Assembly (NCBI RefSeq): GCF_046592965.1
Contig: NZ_JBISBV010000002.1
Location: 62,001-126,000 of the forward strand
DNA from: Marivita sp046592965
Lineage (GTDB): Bacteria; Pseudomonadota; Alphaproteobacteria; Rhodobacterales; Rhodobacteraceae
Direction: 5' to 3'
Length of the DNA stretch: 64,000 nt
A model generated the notes under the pieces. It was not told where the DNA came from, ran no database searches, and was given only the letters and a program-made list of their open reading frames with translations. Made by a program: the position numbers and the translations under genes. Of this stretch, positions 9,482-18,243 are shown piece after piece. Numbering within the stretch: the stretch's first letter is position 1; each line of letters starts with the position of its first letter.

Positions 9482-10630
9482 TTACTGGACCCCCAGCCCG
9501 GCGGAGGCCGTGTCGGCCAGGCCCGATGCCCCGCCAAGCGTACCGGTGATCGCTGCAATCGTACGGTTCCACTGTACGATTGGCGCTTCGGTGACATAGA
9601 TCGTGTCGCCATCGCGGATCAGGAAGTCGCGCGCGACGAACAGCCCGTTGGGCTCGGTCAGGTCAAGCACGTAAATCAGGCGCTGTGCGCCCACCAGATC
9701 GGTGCGTCCGAGAACGGCGTTGGAGATCTCGGCGGGTTCGTTGCGGAACACGAAGACGCCCGTGGGATCGGCGGTCGATGCGGTGAGGCCACCGAGCTGT
9801 GCCAGTGCCTCGACGGCGGAGAGGTTCTGGGTTTCAAACGTCATGCGGGTTTGCGACCCTGTTGCACCCAGCGCAGTGAAGGAGCGTTGATCGGCCTCCA
9901 CCAGAATGCGGTCGCCGTCGCGCAAGGCGATGTCGAGTTCGGGATGATCGTAGAGATCCTCGAACCAGATGGTTTCGCTTTGATTGCCGCGCGTCAGCGT
10001 GATCTGCGCGATTTCCGCCGAGAGACCAACGCCACCGGCGCTAGCCAGCATCGACCCCAGCGTGCGCGTCGGGCGGGTGATGGGAAACACCCCTTGTGTG
10101 CCGGTCGAGCCGAGAATCGACACCGTCGCACCGTCACCCGCGGTGCGGCGGACCTGAACCTGCGGATCGGGTGTCTGGTCTTCGAGTTTTTGGGTGATGA
10201 TCCGGCGGATCGCCTCGGGTGTGTTTCCGGCCGCCTTGATGCGCCCGGCGTAGGGCACAAAGATAAAGCCCGATCCATCGACCTGAACCGCCTCCAGAGT
10301 GGTGGCGTTCGACGCTTCACCGGCGAGCAGCCCGTCATCGACGTTTTCCCAAATCGTCAGACCAAGCGTATCGCCGGGGCGGATGATGTCGGCCCCTTGC
10401 AGGCTGGAGTTCTTGAGCGCCTCGGAAAATCCAAGCGCCGGAACCACGGCTGTGGCGCGGGTGACACGGTCGTCCACCGATACGACAAACGCATCGCCTT
10501 CCCGCTGCACAGATCCTGCAAAGATCTGCTTTTTGCTCGGCCCCATGCCGGGCAGCGTGCAAGACGCCACCAGCGATGCCGACAGCACCAAGGCGATGGA
10601 TCGTGTCCACCGTAGTTTGGAATTGATCAC
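9482..10630 (-). CDS. Outer-membrane polysaccharide export lipoprotein (Wza/KpsD type)
   Basis: A 382-residue polysaccharide export protein. The N terminus has a lipoprotein signal with the lipobox LVASC (Cys near residue 24). The poly-export domain follows (IRPGDTLGLTIWENVDDGLL, then VDGSGFIFVPYAGRIKAAG), then two SLBB-like segments (VSILGSTGTQGVFPI and the later GLTAST region) ending with DFLIRDGDTIYVTEAP. These proteins form the channel across periplasm and outer membrane for capsule export. It sits between kpsS and kpsC, which supports capsule rather than exopolysaccharide use. I give no symbol because Wza and KpsD cannot be told apart here. Confidence 0.9.
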   Translation of the reverse strand: MINSKLRWTRSIALVLSASLVASCTLPGMGPSKKQIFAGSVQREGDAFVVSVDDRVTRATAVVPALGFSEALKNSSLQGADIIRPGDTLGLTIWENVDDGLLAGEASNATTLEAVQVDGSGFIFVPYAGRIKAAGNTPEAIRRIITQKLEDQTPDPQVQVRRTAGDGATVSILGSTGTQGVFPITRPTRTLGSMLASAGGVGLSAEIAQITLTRGNQSETIWFEDLYDHPELDIALRDGDRILVEADQRSFTALGATGSQTRMTFETQNLSAVEALAQLGGLTASTADPTGVFVFRNEPAEISNAVLGRTDLVGAQRLIYVLDLTEPNGLFVARDFLIRDGDTIYVTEAPIVQWNRTIAAITGTLGGASGLADTASAGLGVQ

Positions 10631-10733
10631 TGCTCGGTCTCCTCGACCAGTTAAGTCTGCCTCGGTTTTTTGTCGTTTTCCGGTTAAGCTACCGGAATCC
10701 TGTCACTCTGACCAGTCCCGCAGTCAAGGATGC

Positions 10734-12041
10734 CTAGCGAACGACACGCAACTGTTGCGTCTCGGACCCGTGCGGATCAAGGCGCGACTCGTACGGATCG
10801 TCCGGTGACAGCATCCTGTCCACCACATGCCTGAGCAATTGCGCCCGCCCACGCGCCGAGTAAAACCCGCCGGGAAGCTGGCTGGTCTCAAGCAGGAACT
10901 GGCGGTAAATCGCGTATGCCTTGGTGTCGGGTGGGTGAGGATCGGCAAAAAACGCCGGCAAGGCTTGGTGCGAGACCAGCGCGGGTTTGTCATAGACAGA
11001 GGTGCCGAAACTGCGCACCGGCAAGCCGCGCCAAAGCGCCTGATGCGCGGCGGTGGAATTGACCGTCACCGCAGAGCGCGCCGCCTGCACCAGATGGGCA
11101 AGCTTGCCGCCCCTGATGAACGTGACCCGATCTGCGATGCCCGTCTGGGCCGCCTTGGAGCGGATGGTCTGCTCCAGAGGGGCGCGCCCATCCTCCAGCG
11201 GATGCGCCTTGAAGACCAGCCGGTGATGCGCGGGCGCGCCTTTGGCAAAGGCTTCGATCACCATGTCCACAAATTCGGTCTGCGAGCGGAACTGTGAAAA
11301 CGCGCGGAAGCTCGCGTCATGTTCGAGTTGCAGGAGAACGACGTGATAGGGCCAGCCGCCGCGCCGCATGTGGCGCGTCGCCAGCCAGCGCTGGACGATA
11401 TGCCGTGGGCGGCGCAAAAGGCGCAGTAGGTGCAGCCGAAATTCCCGGCCCACGCTTTGATCGCGATGCGACGCGTAATGCGGATAAGCCTGATTCCGGA
11501 ACAGAACATGCCAATGATAAAGCGCGCCGTGAAGCATGTGTTGACGCAAATCGCCCCATCGGTCGGGCGGCAGCGCCGGCAGGGCGGCGGTCTGGGTCAG
11601 GGCGCGCTCCATCTGGTCCAGCGTGATCGACATCAGGCGCGAATTGCCATTCGATCCGTTGCGTTCATAGGTGGCCCAGTAGGGCCGCAGATAGCCTTCT
11701 TCGAAAATATGGATCACCAGCCCCAAGGCGCGTGCCGCAGCGATCGCCTCGGCGTGATGGCGGCGGGTGTCGCCGTAGAGCACCAGATCGCTCGCGCCGG
11801 TCTCGGCGACCCATTGTGCGAACCGGGCGGGCCACGCATCCTGGGTGCCTAGAAACCGCAACAGTGTCTTGCTGTCGCGCCAGCGTGAGGCATCACCGGC
11901 ATTGAACGCCACGCGCCAGCACGCCGCGCCGGTTTCTGTCAATTGTGCAGCCAGATCCGCAAAGAACGGGCCATGCGGCCCTTGCAGGAACAGGAACACC
12001 CGGCGGGGTGACGTGTCGGGCTTGCCCGTTGTATTTGCCAT
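10734..12041 (-). CDS. kpsS: Capsular polysaccharide beta-Kdo transferase KpsS
   Basis: A 435-residue KpsS-type glycosyltransferase, the partner of KpsC that adds the first Kdo of the lipid-linked capsule terminus. Recognisable segments are FLFLQGPHGPFFADLAAQL near the N terminus, VLYGDTRRHHAEAI, the FEEGYLRPYW motif, VVLLQLEHDASFRAF and TVNSTAAHQALWRGLPVRSFG near the C terminus. ATG 12041 is chosen; a GTG at 12092 would add 17 residues and cannot be excluded, since neither has an ideal ribosome-binding site. It is divergent from ribE, and about 100 nt separate it from the export lipoprotein gene downstream. Confidence 0.9.
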   Translation of the reverse strand: MANTTGKPDTSPRRVFLFLQGPHGPFFADLAAQLTETGAACWRVAFNAGDASRWRDSKTLLRFLGTQDAWPARFAQWVAETGASDLVLYGDTRRHHAEAIAAARALGLVIHIFEEGYLRPYWATYERNGSNGNSRLMSITLDQMERALTQTAALPALPPDRWGDLRQHMLHGALYHWHVLFRNQAYPHYASHRDQSVGREFRLHLLRLLRRPRHIVQRWLATRHMRRGGWPYHVVLLQLEHDASFRAFSQFRSQTEFVDMVIEAFAKGAPAHHRLVFKAHPLEDGRAPLEQTIRSKAAQTGIADRVTFIRGGKLAHLVQAARSAVTVNSTAAHQALWRGLPVRSFGTSVYDKPALVSHQALPAFFADPHPPDTKAYAIYRQFLLETSQLPGGFYSARGRAQLLRHVVDRMLSPDDPYESRLDPHGSETQQLRVVR

Positions 12042-12148
12042 GTCAGCGCAGTATCCCTCGGCCACGGGCCTCGATACCACAATCGAAGGCACACTTGGAA
12101 TGGCCGACCGCAGGAGATTGCGGGCCGCGATGGGACGGGGGCAGGATC

Positions 12149-12739
12149 ATGTTTACAGGCATTGTCACGGATATTGGAACCGTCCGGCAGGTTACCCGCA
12201 AGGGCGATCTGCGGGCGCGCATCGCCACCGCCTACAACACCGACAGCATCGACATCGGCGCATCCATCGCCTGTAGCGGTGTGTGCCTGACAGTGGTTCT
12301 GCTTGGCCCCGACTGGTTCGAGGTCGAGATCAGCGCCGAAACGCTGGACAAGACAACGCTGGGGCAGTGGCGCGACGGCACGCGAGTCAATCTGGAACGC
12401 GCTTTGAAGGTCGGCGACGAATTGGGCGGTCATATCGTTTCCGGCCATGTGGACGGCTTGGCCCATATCGTCGAGATGCGCCCCGAGGGGGACAGCGTGC
12501 GCTATACGTTCGAAGCGCCGCGCTCGCTGGCGAAGTTCATCGCGCCGAAAGGGTCGGTTGCGCTCAACGGTACGTCGCTGACCGTGAACGAGGTTGACGG
12601 ATGCCGCTTTGGTATCAACCTCATTCCGCATACGCAGGAGGTGACGACCTGGGGTGACGCCAAAATCGGCGATGACGTCAATCTGGAGATCGACACGCTG
12701 GCCCGCTATGTTGCGCGACTGGCGGAGATGCAGGGCTAG
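12149..12739 (+). CDS. ribE: Riboflavin synthase, alpha subunit
   Basis: A 196-residue riboflavin synthase converting two dimethyl-ribityllumazine molecules into riboflavin plus the pyrimidine product. It has the N-terminal signature MFTGIVTDIG and two related lumazine-binding halves, with SIACSGVCLTV and GSVALNGTSLTVNEV as the duplicated substrate segment, and HIVSGHVDG between them. ATG 12149 gives this canonical start and has a GGGGCAGG ribosome-binding site. The upstream 108 nt shared with kpsS show no FMN riboswitch that I can recognise. The gene ends 10 nt before the convergent MFS transporter. Confidence 0.96.
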   Translation: MFTGIVTDIGTVRQVTRKGDLRARIATAYNTDSIDIGASIACSGVCLTVVLLGPDWFEVEISAETLDKTTLGQWRDGTRVNLERALKVGDELGGHIVSGHVDGLAHIVEMRPEGDSVRYTFEAPRSLAKFIAPKGSVALNGTSLTVNEVDGCRFGINLIPHTQEVTTWGDAKIGDDVNLEIDTLARYVARLAEMQG

Positions 12740-12749
12740 GGCGCGCCGA

Positions 12750-13907
12750 TCAGGCAATCGCGCCGAGCGCGCGTCGGCCGATCATCCATGTCAGGCAGAT
12801 GCCCGCGCCGTAAGCGACGCCGAGGAACAGGAACGGCCCCAACATCGGAGCGCCATGGTAGAGCGCAATCAGCAGCGGTGTGCCGGTCAGGTTACCCACG
12901 TTCCCCATCTGCGCCATCGCACCGTTCGCCAGGGCGCGCGCGTTTGGATCGGGGTTGAGTTGCGGCACCAGCGCAAAGCCAGAGCCCTGCACAAAGGCCA
13001 TTGCCGCGAACAGCGCCAGAACGCTGAGCGTTGAAAACCCGCTTGCCAGCGTCAGTATGGCCGCCAGAAGGCACACGCCAAATCCGCCGATCACTACCGG
13101 CCAGGCGCGTATCCGCGACAGCAGGTAGATACCCGCCGTCAACGACACCGCGATCGACACCAAGGGAGCGGCCGAGCCGAGCCAGACGGGTGCGGTGCCG
13201 CCGGTCAGCAGGGGCAGGACCGTCAGCACCGATACGAATGTCAGCGTATAGCACAGCCATGCCATCGCAGGGGTCGCGATGCCCGGGGTTGCATAGGCGG
13301 TGACGTGGCGTTCAAGGAGCGACCCTTGAGACAGTTGCGGCGCGGGTTCGGACACGGATTTCGGCAAGACCACGGCGCAGAGAACGCCCGCCGCAACCAT
13401 CCATAGAGCGTGCGACAGGATCAAGGCCGAGAGGCCGCCAAGGGCAATGATGCTTGGCGCAACGATGGCGAGCAGGGCAAAGGCCACCCCGAAAAACGTG
13501 CTCCAGAGCGTCAGCGCGGCGGGGCGCAGACGATCCGGCGTTGTCTCGGCAATCAGGGTCGGGGCGGCGACCACGATCAAGAGGTGCGACACGCCCTCGA
13601 TCACGCGGCTCGCCATGAGCCACGGCATCGACGGCAGGCTGGCTTGCCACAGCGACACCAGAGCGCCCAACGCCAAGGCTCCGATCAGGGCGCGGCGGGT
13701 GCCGATGCGGTTTACCACCATGCCGGCAAAAAGGCCGAGCACCACGCCGACAAGGCTGATCAGCGAAATCGCAAGCCCCAGCGTCGTGTCGCGGCCACCG
13801 TAAACTTCGCTGAGCGTGATGAAACTGACCGCCAGCTTGGAGAACTGGCCCGCCGCGCCGAGACCGGCCAGATAGATCACCAATGTCAGGAGTAGCGGAT
13901 GCCTCAT
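12750..13907 (-). CDS. MFS transporter
   Basis: A 385-residue inner-membrane protein with about 12 hydrophobic segments. The loop between segments 2 and 3 has the major facilitator signature-like FAGMVVNRIGTRRALIG, and LMASRVIEGVSHLLIVVAAPTLIAE matches segments 4-5. This supports a proton-coupled secondary transporter or drug-efflux type carrier; the substrate is unknown. The open frame continues far upstream on this strand, antisense to the helicase, but the ATG at 13907 with an AAGGG site 5 nt upstream is the clear start. It is divergent from the helicase gene. Confidence 0.88.
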   Translation of the reverse strand: MRHPLLLTLVIYLAGLGAAGQFSKLAVSFITLSEVYGGRDTTLGLAISLISLVGVVLGLFAGMVVNRIGTRRALIGALALGALVSLWQASLPSMPWLMASRVIEGVSHLLIVVAAPTLIAETTPDRLRPAALTLWSTFFGVAFALLAIVAPSIIALGGLSALILSHALWMVAAGVLCAVVLPKSVSEPAPQLSQGSLLERHVTAYATPGIATPAMAWLCYTLTFVSVLTVLPLLTGGTAPVWLGSAAPLVSIAVSLTAGIYLLSRIRAWPVVIGGFGVCLLAAILTLASGFSTLSVLALFAAMAFVQGSGFALVPQLNPDPNARALANGAMAQMGNVGNLTGTPLLIALYHGAPMLGPFLFLGVAYGAGICLTWMIGRRALGAIA

Positions 13908-14009
13908 GCCGGCCCTTTCGAGTGTCGCGCGACCAATGGCCGAAGCGACAGGACGCTGCAATGGCACAAGGCGTTTTTCTTCTGTCGCGGCTGCGTTATC
14001 TAACAGCGC

Positions 14010-16457
14010 ATGACGCAATTGCATCCCTCGCTTCAAGGCTGGTTCGACACGCGCGGATGGACGATCCATCCGCACCAGCGCGCCATGCTGGAACGCGCCC
14101 AAGACCCGTGCCTGCTGCTGATTGCGCCCACCGGGGGCGGCAAGACGCTGGCCGGGTTCCTGCCGACGCTCACCGAATTGGCGCACACCCCGCACGAGGG
14201 TATGCACACGCTTTATGTCAGCCCACTCAAGGCGTTGGCGGCGGATATCAAGCGCAATCTGCGCACGCCCATCGAAGAGGCTGGTCTGGATATCCGAGTC
14301 GAGGACCGCACTGGCGACACCTCGGCGCATATCAAGAAACGTCAGCGGGCCGACCCGCCGCATATCCTGCTGACGACGCCTGAATCGCTGGCGCTTCTCA
14401 CCAGCTACGAAGATGCGCCGCGCATGTTCAAAGGCGTGCAGAGGGTGGTGGTGGATGAGATCCATGCGCTGGCCGAAAGCAAGCGGGGCGATCAGTTGAT
14501 GCTCGCGCTGGCGCGGTTGCAGGCCATGTGCCCTGATCTGCGCCGTGTCGGGCTGTCGGCCACGGTGGAAAACCCCGAAGCCATTGCGCGGTTTCTGGCC
14601 CGTCACCCCGATCCTTGCGAGATCCTGATCGCCGATCCGGGGCCGGACCCTGACATCGCGATGCTGGTCACCGACGAAGCGCCGCCGTGGTCCGGTGGCG
14701 GAGCGAAATACGCCATTCCGGCGGTGCTGGAACAGGTCAAGCGGCACAAGACCACGCTGATCTTTCACAACACCCGCGCGCAGGCGGAGATCTTTTTTCA
14801 CAACCTCTGGCTTGCCAACGAGGACGCTCTGCCGATTGGTATCCATCACGGCAGCCTTGATCGCGGCCAACGCGAGAAGGTCGAGGCGGCGATGGTGCGC
14901 GGCGATCTGCGGGCGATCGTGTGCACCGGGTCGCTGGACTTGGGGATCGACTGGGGCGACGTGGATCTGGTGATCCAGATCGGCGCGCCGAAGAACGTCA
15001 AGCGGCTGGTGCAGCGCATCGGGCGCGCGAACCATCGCTACAACGCGCCAAGCAAGGCGCTTCTGGTGCCTGCCAACCGGTTCGAAGTGGTCGAATGCGT
15101 GGCAGCACTCGATGCGGTACGGGCGCACGAACTTGACGGAGAACCGCGCGGGCGCGGGCCGCGCGATGTGCTTTGCCAGCATATCCTGATCGCCGCCTGT
15201 TCCGGTCCGTTCGAGGCGGATGACCTCTATGCCGAGATGACCGCCGCCGGGGCCTATGCCGACCTGAGCCGCGCTGAATTCGACGCTTGCCTGAACTTCT
15301 GCGCCACCGGCGGCTATGCCCTGCGCGCCTATGACCAGTGGCAGCGGCTCAAGCAATTGCCGGACGGGCGCTGGCAGTTGCGCGATCCTCGTTCGGCGGC
15401 ACGGATCCGGCAGAACATTGGCACCATTCAGGATACCGACACGCTCAAGGTCAAATGGCGCGGTCGGGGCGGTGCGCCGCTGGGCGAGATCGAGGAAGGG
15501 TTTGCCGCCACGCTCACAAAAGGTGACACGTTTCTCATCGGCGGCCAGATCGTCCGCTACGAGGGCTTGCGCGAACTCACGGTCGAGGTGACGCGCGATG
15601 CCGGGAAAAAGCCCAAGATCGCCACCTTCATGGGCACGAAATTTGCCACCTCCACCCAGCTTTCGGCACGGATCGTGCGGATGTTCGAGCAGGACGACTG
15701 GCCCGACCTGCCCCGCCACACGCGCGACTGGCTGCACATGCAACGCCGTGTCAGCCGCCTGCCGGAACCGGGCAGGCTTCTGATCGAGAGCTTTCCCCAT
15801 GACGGGCGCGAGCAGCTGGTGGCCTACGGCTTTGCCGGGCGCAACGCGATGCAGACCCTGGGGCTGTTGCTCACCAAGCGGATGGAGGAAGAGGGGCTCG
15901 CCCCGATGGGCTTTGTCGCGACCGATTACGCGGTGCTGATCTGGGGGCTGGATGCGGTTGTCGATCCTGCACCGCTGTTCGATCTGGCGGCGCTGGAGGC
16001 GGGGCTTGAGGGCTGGCTGGCCGGCAACGCGGTGATGAAGCGGACGTTTCGCGCGTCAGCCACCATCGCCGGTCTGATCGAGCGTAACATTGGCGGACAG
16101 CGCAAGACCGGGCGGCAGGCGACCATGTCATCCGATATCCTCTATGATACCCTGCTGAAATACGACCCCGACCATCTGCTGATGCAGATCACCCGCGAGG
16201 AAGCGATGCGTGGTCTGGTCGATTTCGCCCGCATCCGCGACATGGCCGAACGGGTGGGCGACCGGATCGACCTTGTGCGGCTGAACCGTGTGACACCACT
16301 GGCTGCTCCGCTGTTCCTGGAGCCCGGGCGCGTTCCGGTGCGCGGCACGGCGGATGAGCGATTGCTGGAAGAAGAAGTGACGCGGTTGATGGAGGAAAGC
16401 GGGCTCGCTCAGGTTACGGCAGAGCCGTCAAAACCGAAATGGCGCGTCCCGTTCTAG
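14010..16457 (+). CDS. Lhr-type DEXH-box helicase (ligase-associated DNA damage response family)
   Basis: An 815-residue superfamily 2 DNA helicase. Motif I is APTGGGKT (near residue 39-46), motif II is DEIH, motif III is LSATVENPEAI, and the C-terminal helicase half has GIHHGSLDRGQREKVE, the VCTGSLDLGIDWG motif and RIGRANHR. A winged-helix and Lhr-specific region follows. The length and order match the ligase-associated DEXH-box helicases that usually sit with an ATP-dependent ligase, an exonuclease and PdeM. None of those partners is adjacent; the downstream neighbour is convergent leuA. Confidence 0.9.
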   Translation: MTQLHPSLQGWFDTRGWTIHPHQRAMLERAQDPCLLLIAPTGGGKTLAGFLPTLTELAHTPHEGMHTLYVSPLKALAADIKRNLRTPIEEAGLDIRVEDRTGDTSAHIKKRQRADPPHILLTTPESLALLTSYEDAPRMFKGVQRVVVDEIHALAESKRGDQLMLALARLQAMCPDLRRVGLSATVENPEAIARFLARHPDPCEILIADPGPDPDIAMLVTDEAPPWSGGGAKYAIPAVLEQVKRHKTTLIFHNTRAQAEIFFHNLWLANEDALPIGIHHGSLDRGQREKVEAAMVRGDLRAIVCTGSLDLGIDWGDVDLVIQIGAPKNVKRLVQRIGRANHRYNAPSKALLVPANRFEVVECVAALDAVRAHELDGEPRGRGPRDVLCQHILIAACSGPFEADDLYAEMTAAGAYADLSRAEFDACLNFCATGGYALRAYDQWQRLKQLPDGRWQLRDPRSAARIRQNIGTIQDTDTLKVKWRGRGGAPLGEIEEGFAATLTKGDTFLIGGQIVRYEGLRELTVEVTRDAGKKPKIATFMGTKFATSTQLSARIVRMFEQDDWPDLPRHTRDWLHMQRRVSRLPEPGRLLIESFPHDGREQLVAYGFAGRNAMQTLGLLLTKRMEEEGLAPMGFVATDYAVLIWGLDAVVDPAPLFDLAALEAGLEGWLAGNAVMKRTFRASATIAGLIERNIGGQRKTGRQATMSSDILYDTLLKYDPDHLLMQITREEAMRGLVDFARIRDMAERVGDRIDLVRLNRVTPLAAPLFLEPGRVPVRGTADERLLEEEVTRLMEESGLAQVTAEPSKPKWRVPF

Positions 16458-16470
16458 TGATCTTCCGAAG

Positions 16471-16501
16471 AACGGGCCACGCCGAATGCGCAGCCCGTTT
16501 T
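16471..16501. terminator. Bidirectional terminator between helicase and leuA
   Basis: AACGGGC (16471-16477) pairs with GCCCGTT (16493-16499) and is followed by T residues on the plus strand. It lies 13 nt after the helicase stop and 5 nt beyond the convergent leuA stop, so it can serve both genes. Confidence 0.65.
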
Positions 16502-16506
16502 GCCGG

Positions 16507-18069
16507 TTACGTCAGATCGCGATAGGATATTTCCGGGACATCCTTGCCCGACTTGCCACGCCGCACGATCAAGCGGTTGAGGGCGTGAATATACGCCTTG
16601 GCCGATGCGACAACCGTGTCGGTGTCGGCCGACTGTCCGGTGGCGATCATGCCGTTCTCTTCCAGACGCACGCTGACCGTGGCCTGAGCGTCGGTGCCTT
16701 CGGTGACGGCGTTCACCTGGTAAAGCTGCAACTTGGCCTTGTTGGGATGCAATATCCGGATCGCCTTGAACGTGGCATCGACCGGGCCATCTCCCTCGCT
16801 GACCGCCGATTTGTCCTCGCCGTCGATCTCCATTTCAAGCGTCGCCTGCGCCGGGCCGCCGGTGCCGCAGACCACGCTCAGATTGACCAGTTGCAACGCA
16901 TCGTCGCCTTCGGTGGTGGCCGAAACAAGCGCGAGGATGTCGTCGTCGAACACCTCTTTCTTGCGGTCGGCCAGATCCTTGAACCGGACGAAGATGTCCT
17001 TGAGCTGGTTGTCGCCAACATCGACACCGAGCTCCTTGAGCTTGGCGCGCAAGGCAGCGCGGCCCGAGTGTTTGCCCAAGGGCAGGGAGGTGCCGGCAAG
17101 GCCCACATCCTCGGGGCGCATGATCTCGAAGGTTTCGGCGTTCTTGAGCATGCCGTCCTGGTGGATGCCGCTTTCATGGGCAAAAGCATTCTTGCCGACA
17201 ATGGCCTTGTTGAACTGCACCGGGAAGCCCGACACCGTCGCGACACGGCGCGAGATGTGCATGATCTTCCTGGTGTCGATATTGGTATGGTAGGGCATGA
17301 TGTCATTGCGCACCTTGAGCGCCATCACCACCTCTTCGAGTGCGGTGTTGCCAGCGCGTTCGCCCAGACCGTTGATGGTGCACTCGATCTGGCGCGCGCC
17401 GCCCGCGACAGCGGCCAGCGAATTGGCCGTCGCCATGCCAAGATCGTTGTGACAATGGGTGGCGAACACCACATCGCTCGCGCCCGGCACGGTCTCGATC
17501 AGGCGGCGGATCAGATCGGCGCTTTCCACTGGCGCGGTATAGCCGACGGTGTCGGGGATGTTGATCGTGCTGGCGCCGGCCTTGATCGCGATCTCGATCA
17601 CCCGGCAGAGATAATCCCATTCGGTGCGCGTCGCATCCATCGGCGACCATTGCACATCGTCACACAGATTGCGGGCATGGCTGACGGTCTGTTCGATCCG
17701 GTCGGCCATTTCATCCATCGTGAGGTTGGGAATGGCGCGGTGCAGCGGCGAGGTGCCGATAAAGGTGTGGATGCGCGGTTGTTTCGCGGGCTTGATCGCC
17801 TCCCAGCAGCGGTCGATATCAGGAAGCTGTGCTCGGGCGAGCCCGCAGATCACCGATTGCTTGGCGCGTGTGGCGATCTCGTTCACCGCGCGAAAGTCGC
17901 CTTCGGACGCGATAGGGAAACCGGCCTCGATGATATCGACGCCCATGTCATCCAGCAACTCGGCGATCTCGAGCTTTTCGTCATGCGTCATCGTGGCGCC
18001 GGGGGATTGTTCGCCGTCGCGCAAGGTGGTGTCGAAAATCACCACGCGGTTGGTGTCAGTGTTGGTCAT
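16507..18069 (-). CDS. leuA: 2-isopropylmalate synthase
   Basis: A 520-residue enzyme condensing acetyl-CoA with 2-oxoisovalerate, the first committed step of leucine synthesis. The catalytic barrel begins IFDTTLRDGEQSPGATM, with the metal-binding THCHNDLGMATANS motif and INGLGERAGN. The C-terminal regulatory LeuA dimer domain, which carries leucine feedback inhibition, covers roughly the last 130 residues. ATG 18069 gives the normal N terminus; the open frame extends further upstream through the attenuator without a family match. Expression is probably controlled by a leucine-rich leader peptide and alternative RNA hairpins at 18099-18236. Confidence 0.96.
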   Translation of the reverse strand: MTNTDTNRVVIFDTTLRDGEQSPGATMTHDEKLEIAELLDDMGVDIIEAGFPIASEGDFRAVNEIATRAKQSVICGLARAQLPDIDRCWEAIKPAKQPRIHTFIGTSPLHRAIPNLTMDEMADRIEQTVSHARNLCDDVQWSPMDATRTEWDYLCRVIEIAIKAGASTINIPDTVGYTAPVESADLIRRLIETVPGASDVVFATHCHNDLGMATANSLAAVAGGARQIECTINGLGERAGNTALEEVVMALKVRNDIMPYHTNIDTRKIMHISRRVATVSGFPVQFNKAIVGKNAFAHESGIHQDGMLKNAETFEIMRPEDVGLAGTSLPLGKHSGRAALRAKLKELGVDVGDNQLKDIFVRFKDLADRKKEVFDDDILALVSATTEGDDALQLVNLSVVCGTGGPAQATLEMEIDGEDKSAVSEGDGPVDATFKAIRILHPNKAKLQLYQVNAVTEGTDAQATVSVRLEENGMIATGQSADTDTVVASAKAYIHALNRLIVRRGKSGKDVPEISYRDLT

Positions 18070-18098
18070 GTCAGTGGTCTTTCTCTCTTGATCCAAAT

Positions 18099-18153
18099 CC
18101 GTTGGCGCGAAACGGTCTCCCCTGAGCGGTCGCGCCGGAACGGCAACGCTCAG
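18099..18153 (-). promoter_or_regulatory. leuA attenuator: mutually exclusive hairpins
   Basis: Three overlapping pairings can form in the transcript between the leader peptide and leuA. Hairpin A pairs CTGAGCG with CGCTCAG (18147-18153 with 18122-18128) and starts at the leader stop codon. Hairpin B pairs GGCGCGA with TCGCGCC (18130-18136 with 18104-18110), using bases in the loop of A. Hairpin C pairs CCGTT with AACGG (18111-18115 with 18099-18103), enclosing the 3' arm of B, and is followed by a short U-containing stretch, a weak terminator candidate. This is the 1:2 / 2:3 / 3:4 logic of amino-acid attenuators. Confidence 0.6.
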
Positions 18154-18236
18154 AGGCGGATTAGGAGAAGACGGGTGGCCAGCGCAAGAGGCGCGCGGGT
18201 GCGCGAAACCGATGCGATATGGGCGAAACCTGTCAT
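18150..18236 (-). CDS. leuL: leu operon leader peptide (28 residues, leucine-rich)
   Basis: A 28-codon open frame directly upstream of leuA, read from ATG 18236 to a TGA at 18150. It contains six Leu codons, four of them in the last six sense codons (LLLIRL, codons CTT CTC CTA ATC CGC CTC). The rare codon CTA is among them, and the stop codon lies inside the first attenuator stem. A ribosome stalled for lack of charged leucyl-tRNA would sit on the leucine run and favour the antiterminator pairing, raising leuA. No ribosome-binding site is seen; a TATAGT hexamer 7 nt upstream suggests that the mRNA may start at or next to the ATG (leaderless). Confidence 0.7.
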   Translation of the reverse strand: MTGFAHIASVSRTRAPLALATRLLLIRL

Positions 18237-18243
18237 GCGGGCG

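Noticed and set aside
12042..12148. FMN riboswitch before ribE
   Set aside because: The conserved FMN aptamer bases could not be found in the 107-nt leader.
13908..15800. Upstream extension of the MFS transporter frame
   Set aside because: It is antisense to the helicase and lacks membrane segments or any family similarity; the ATG at 13907 with its own ribosome-binding site starts the transporter.
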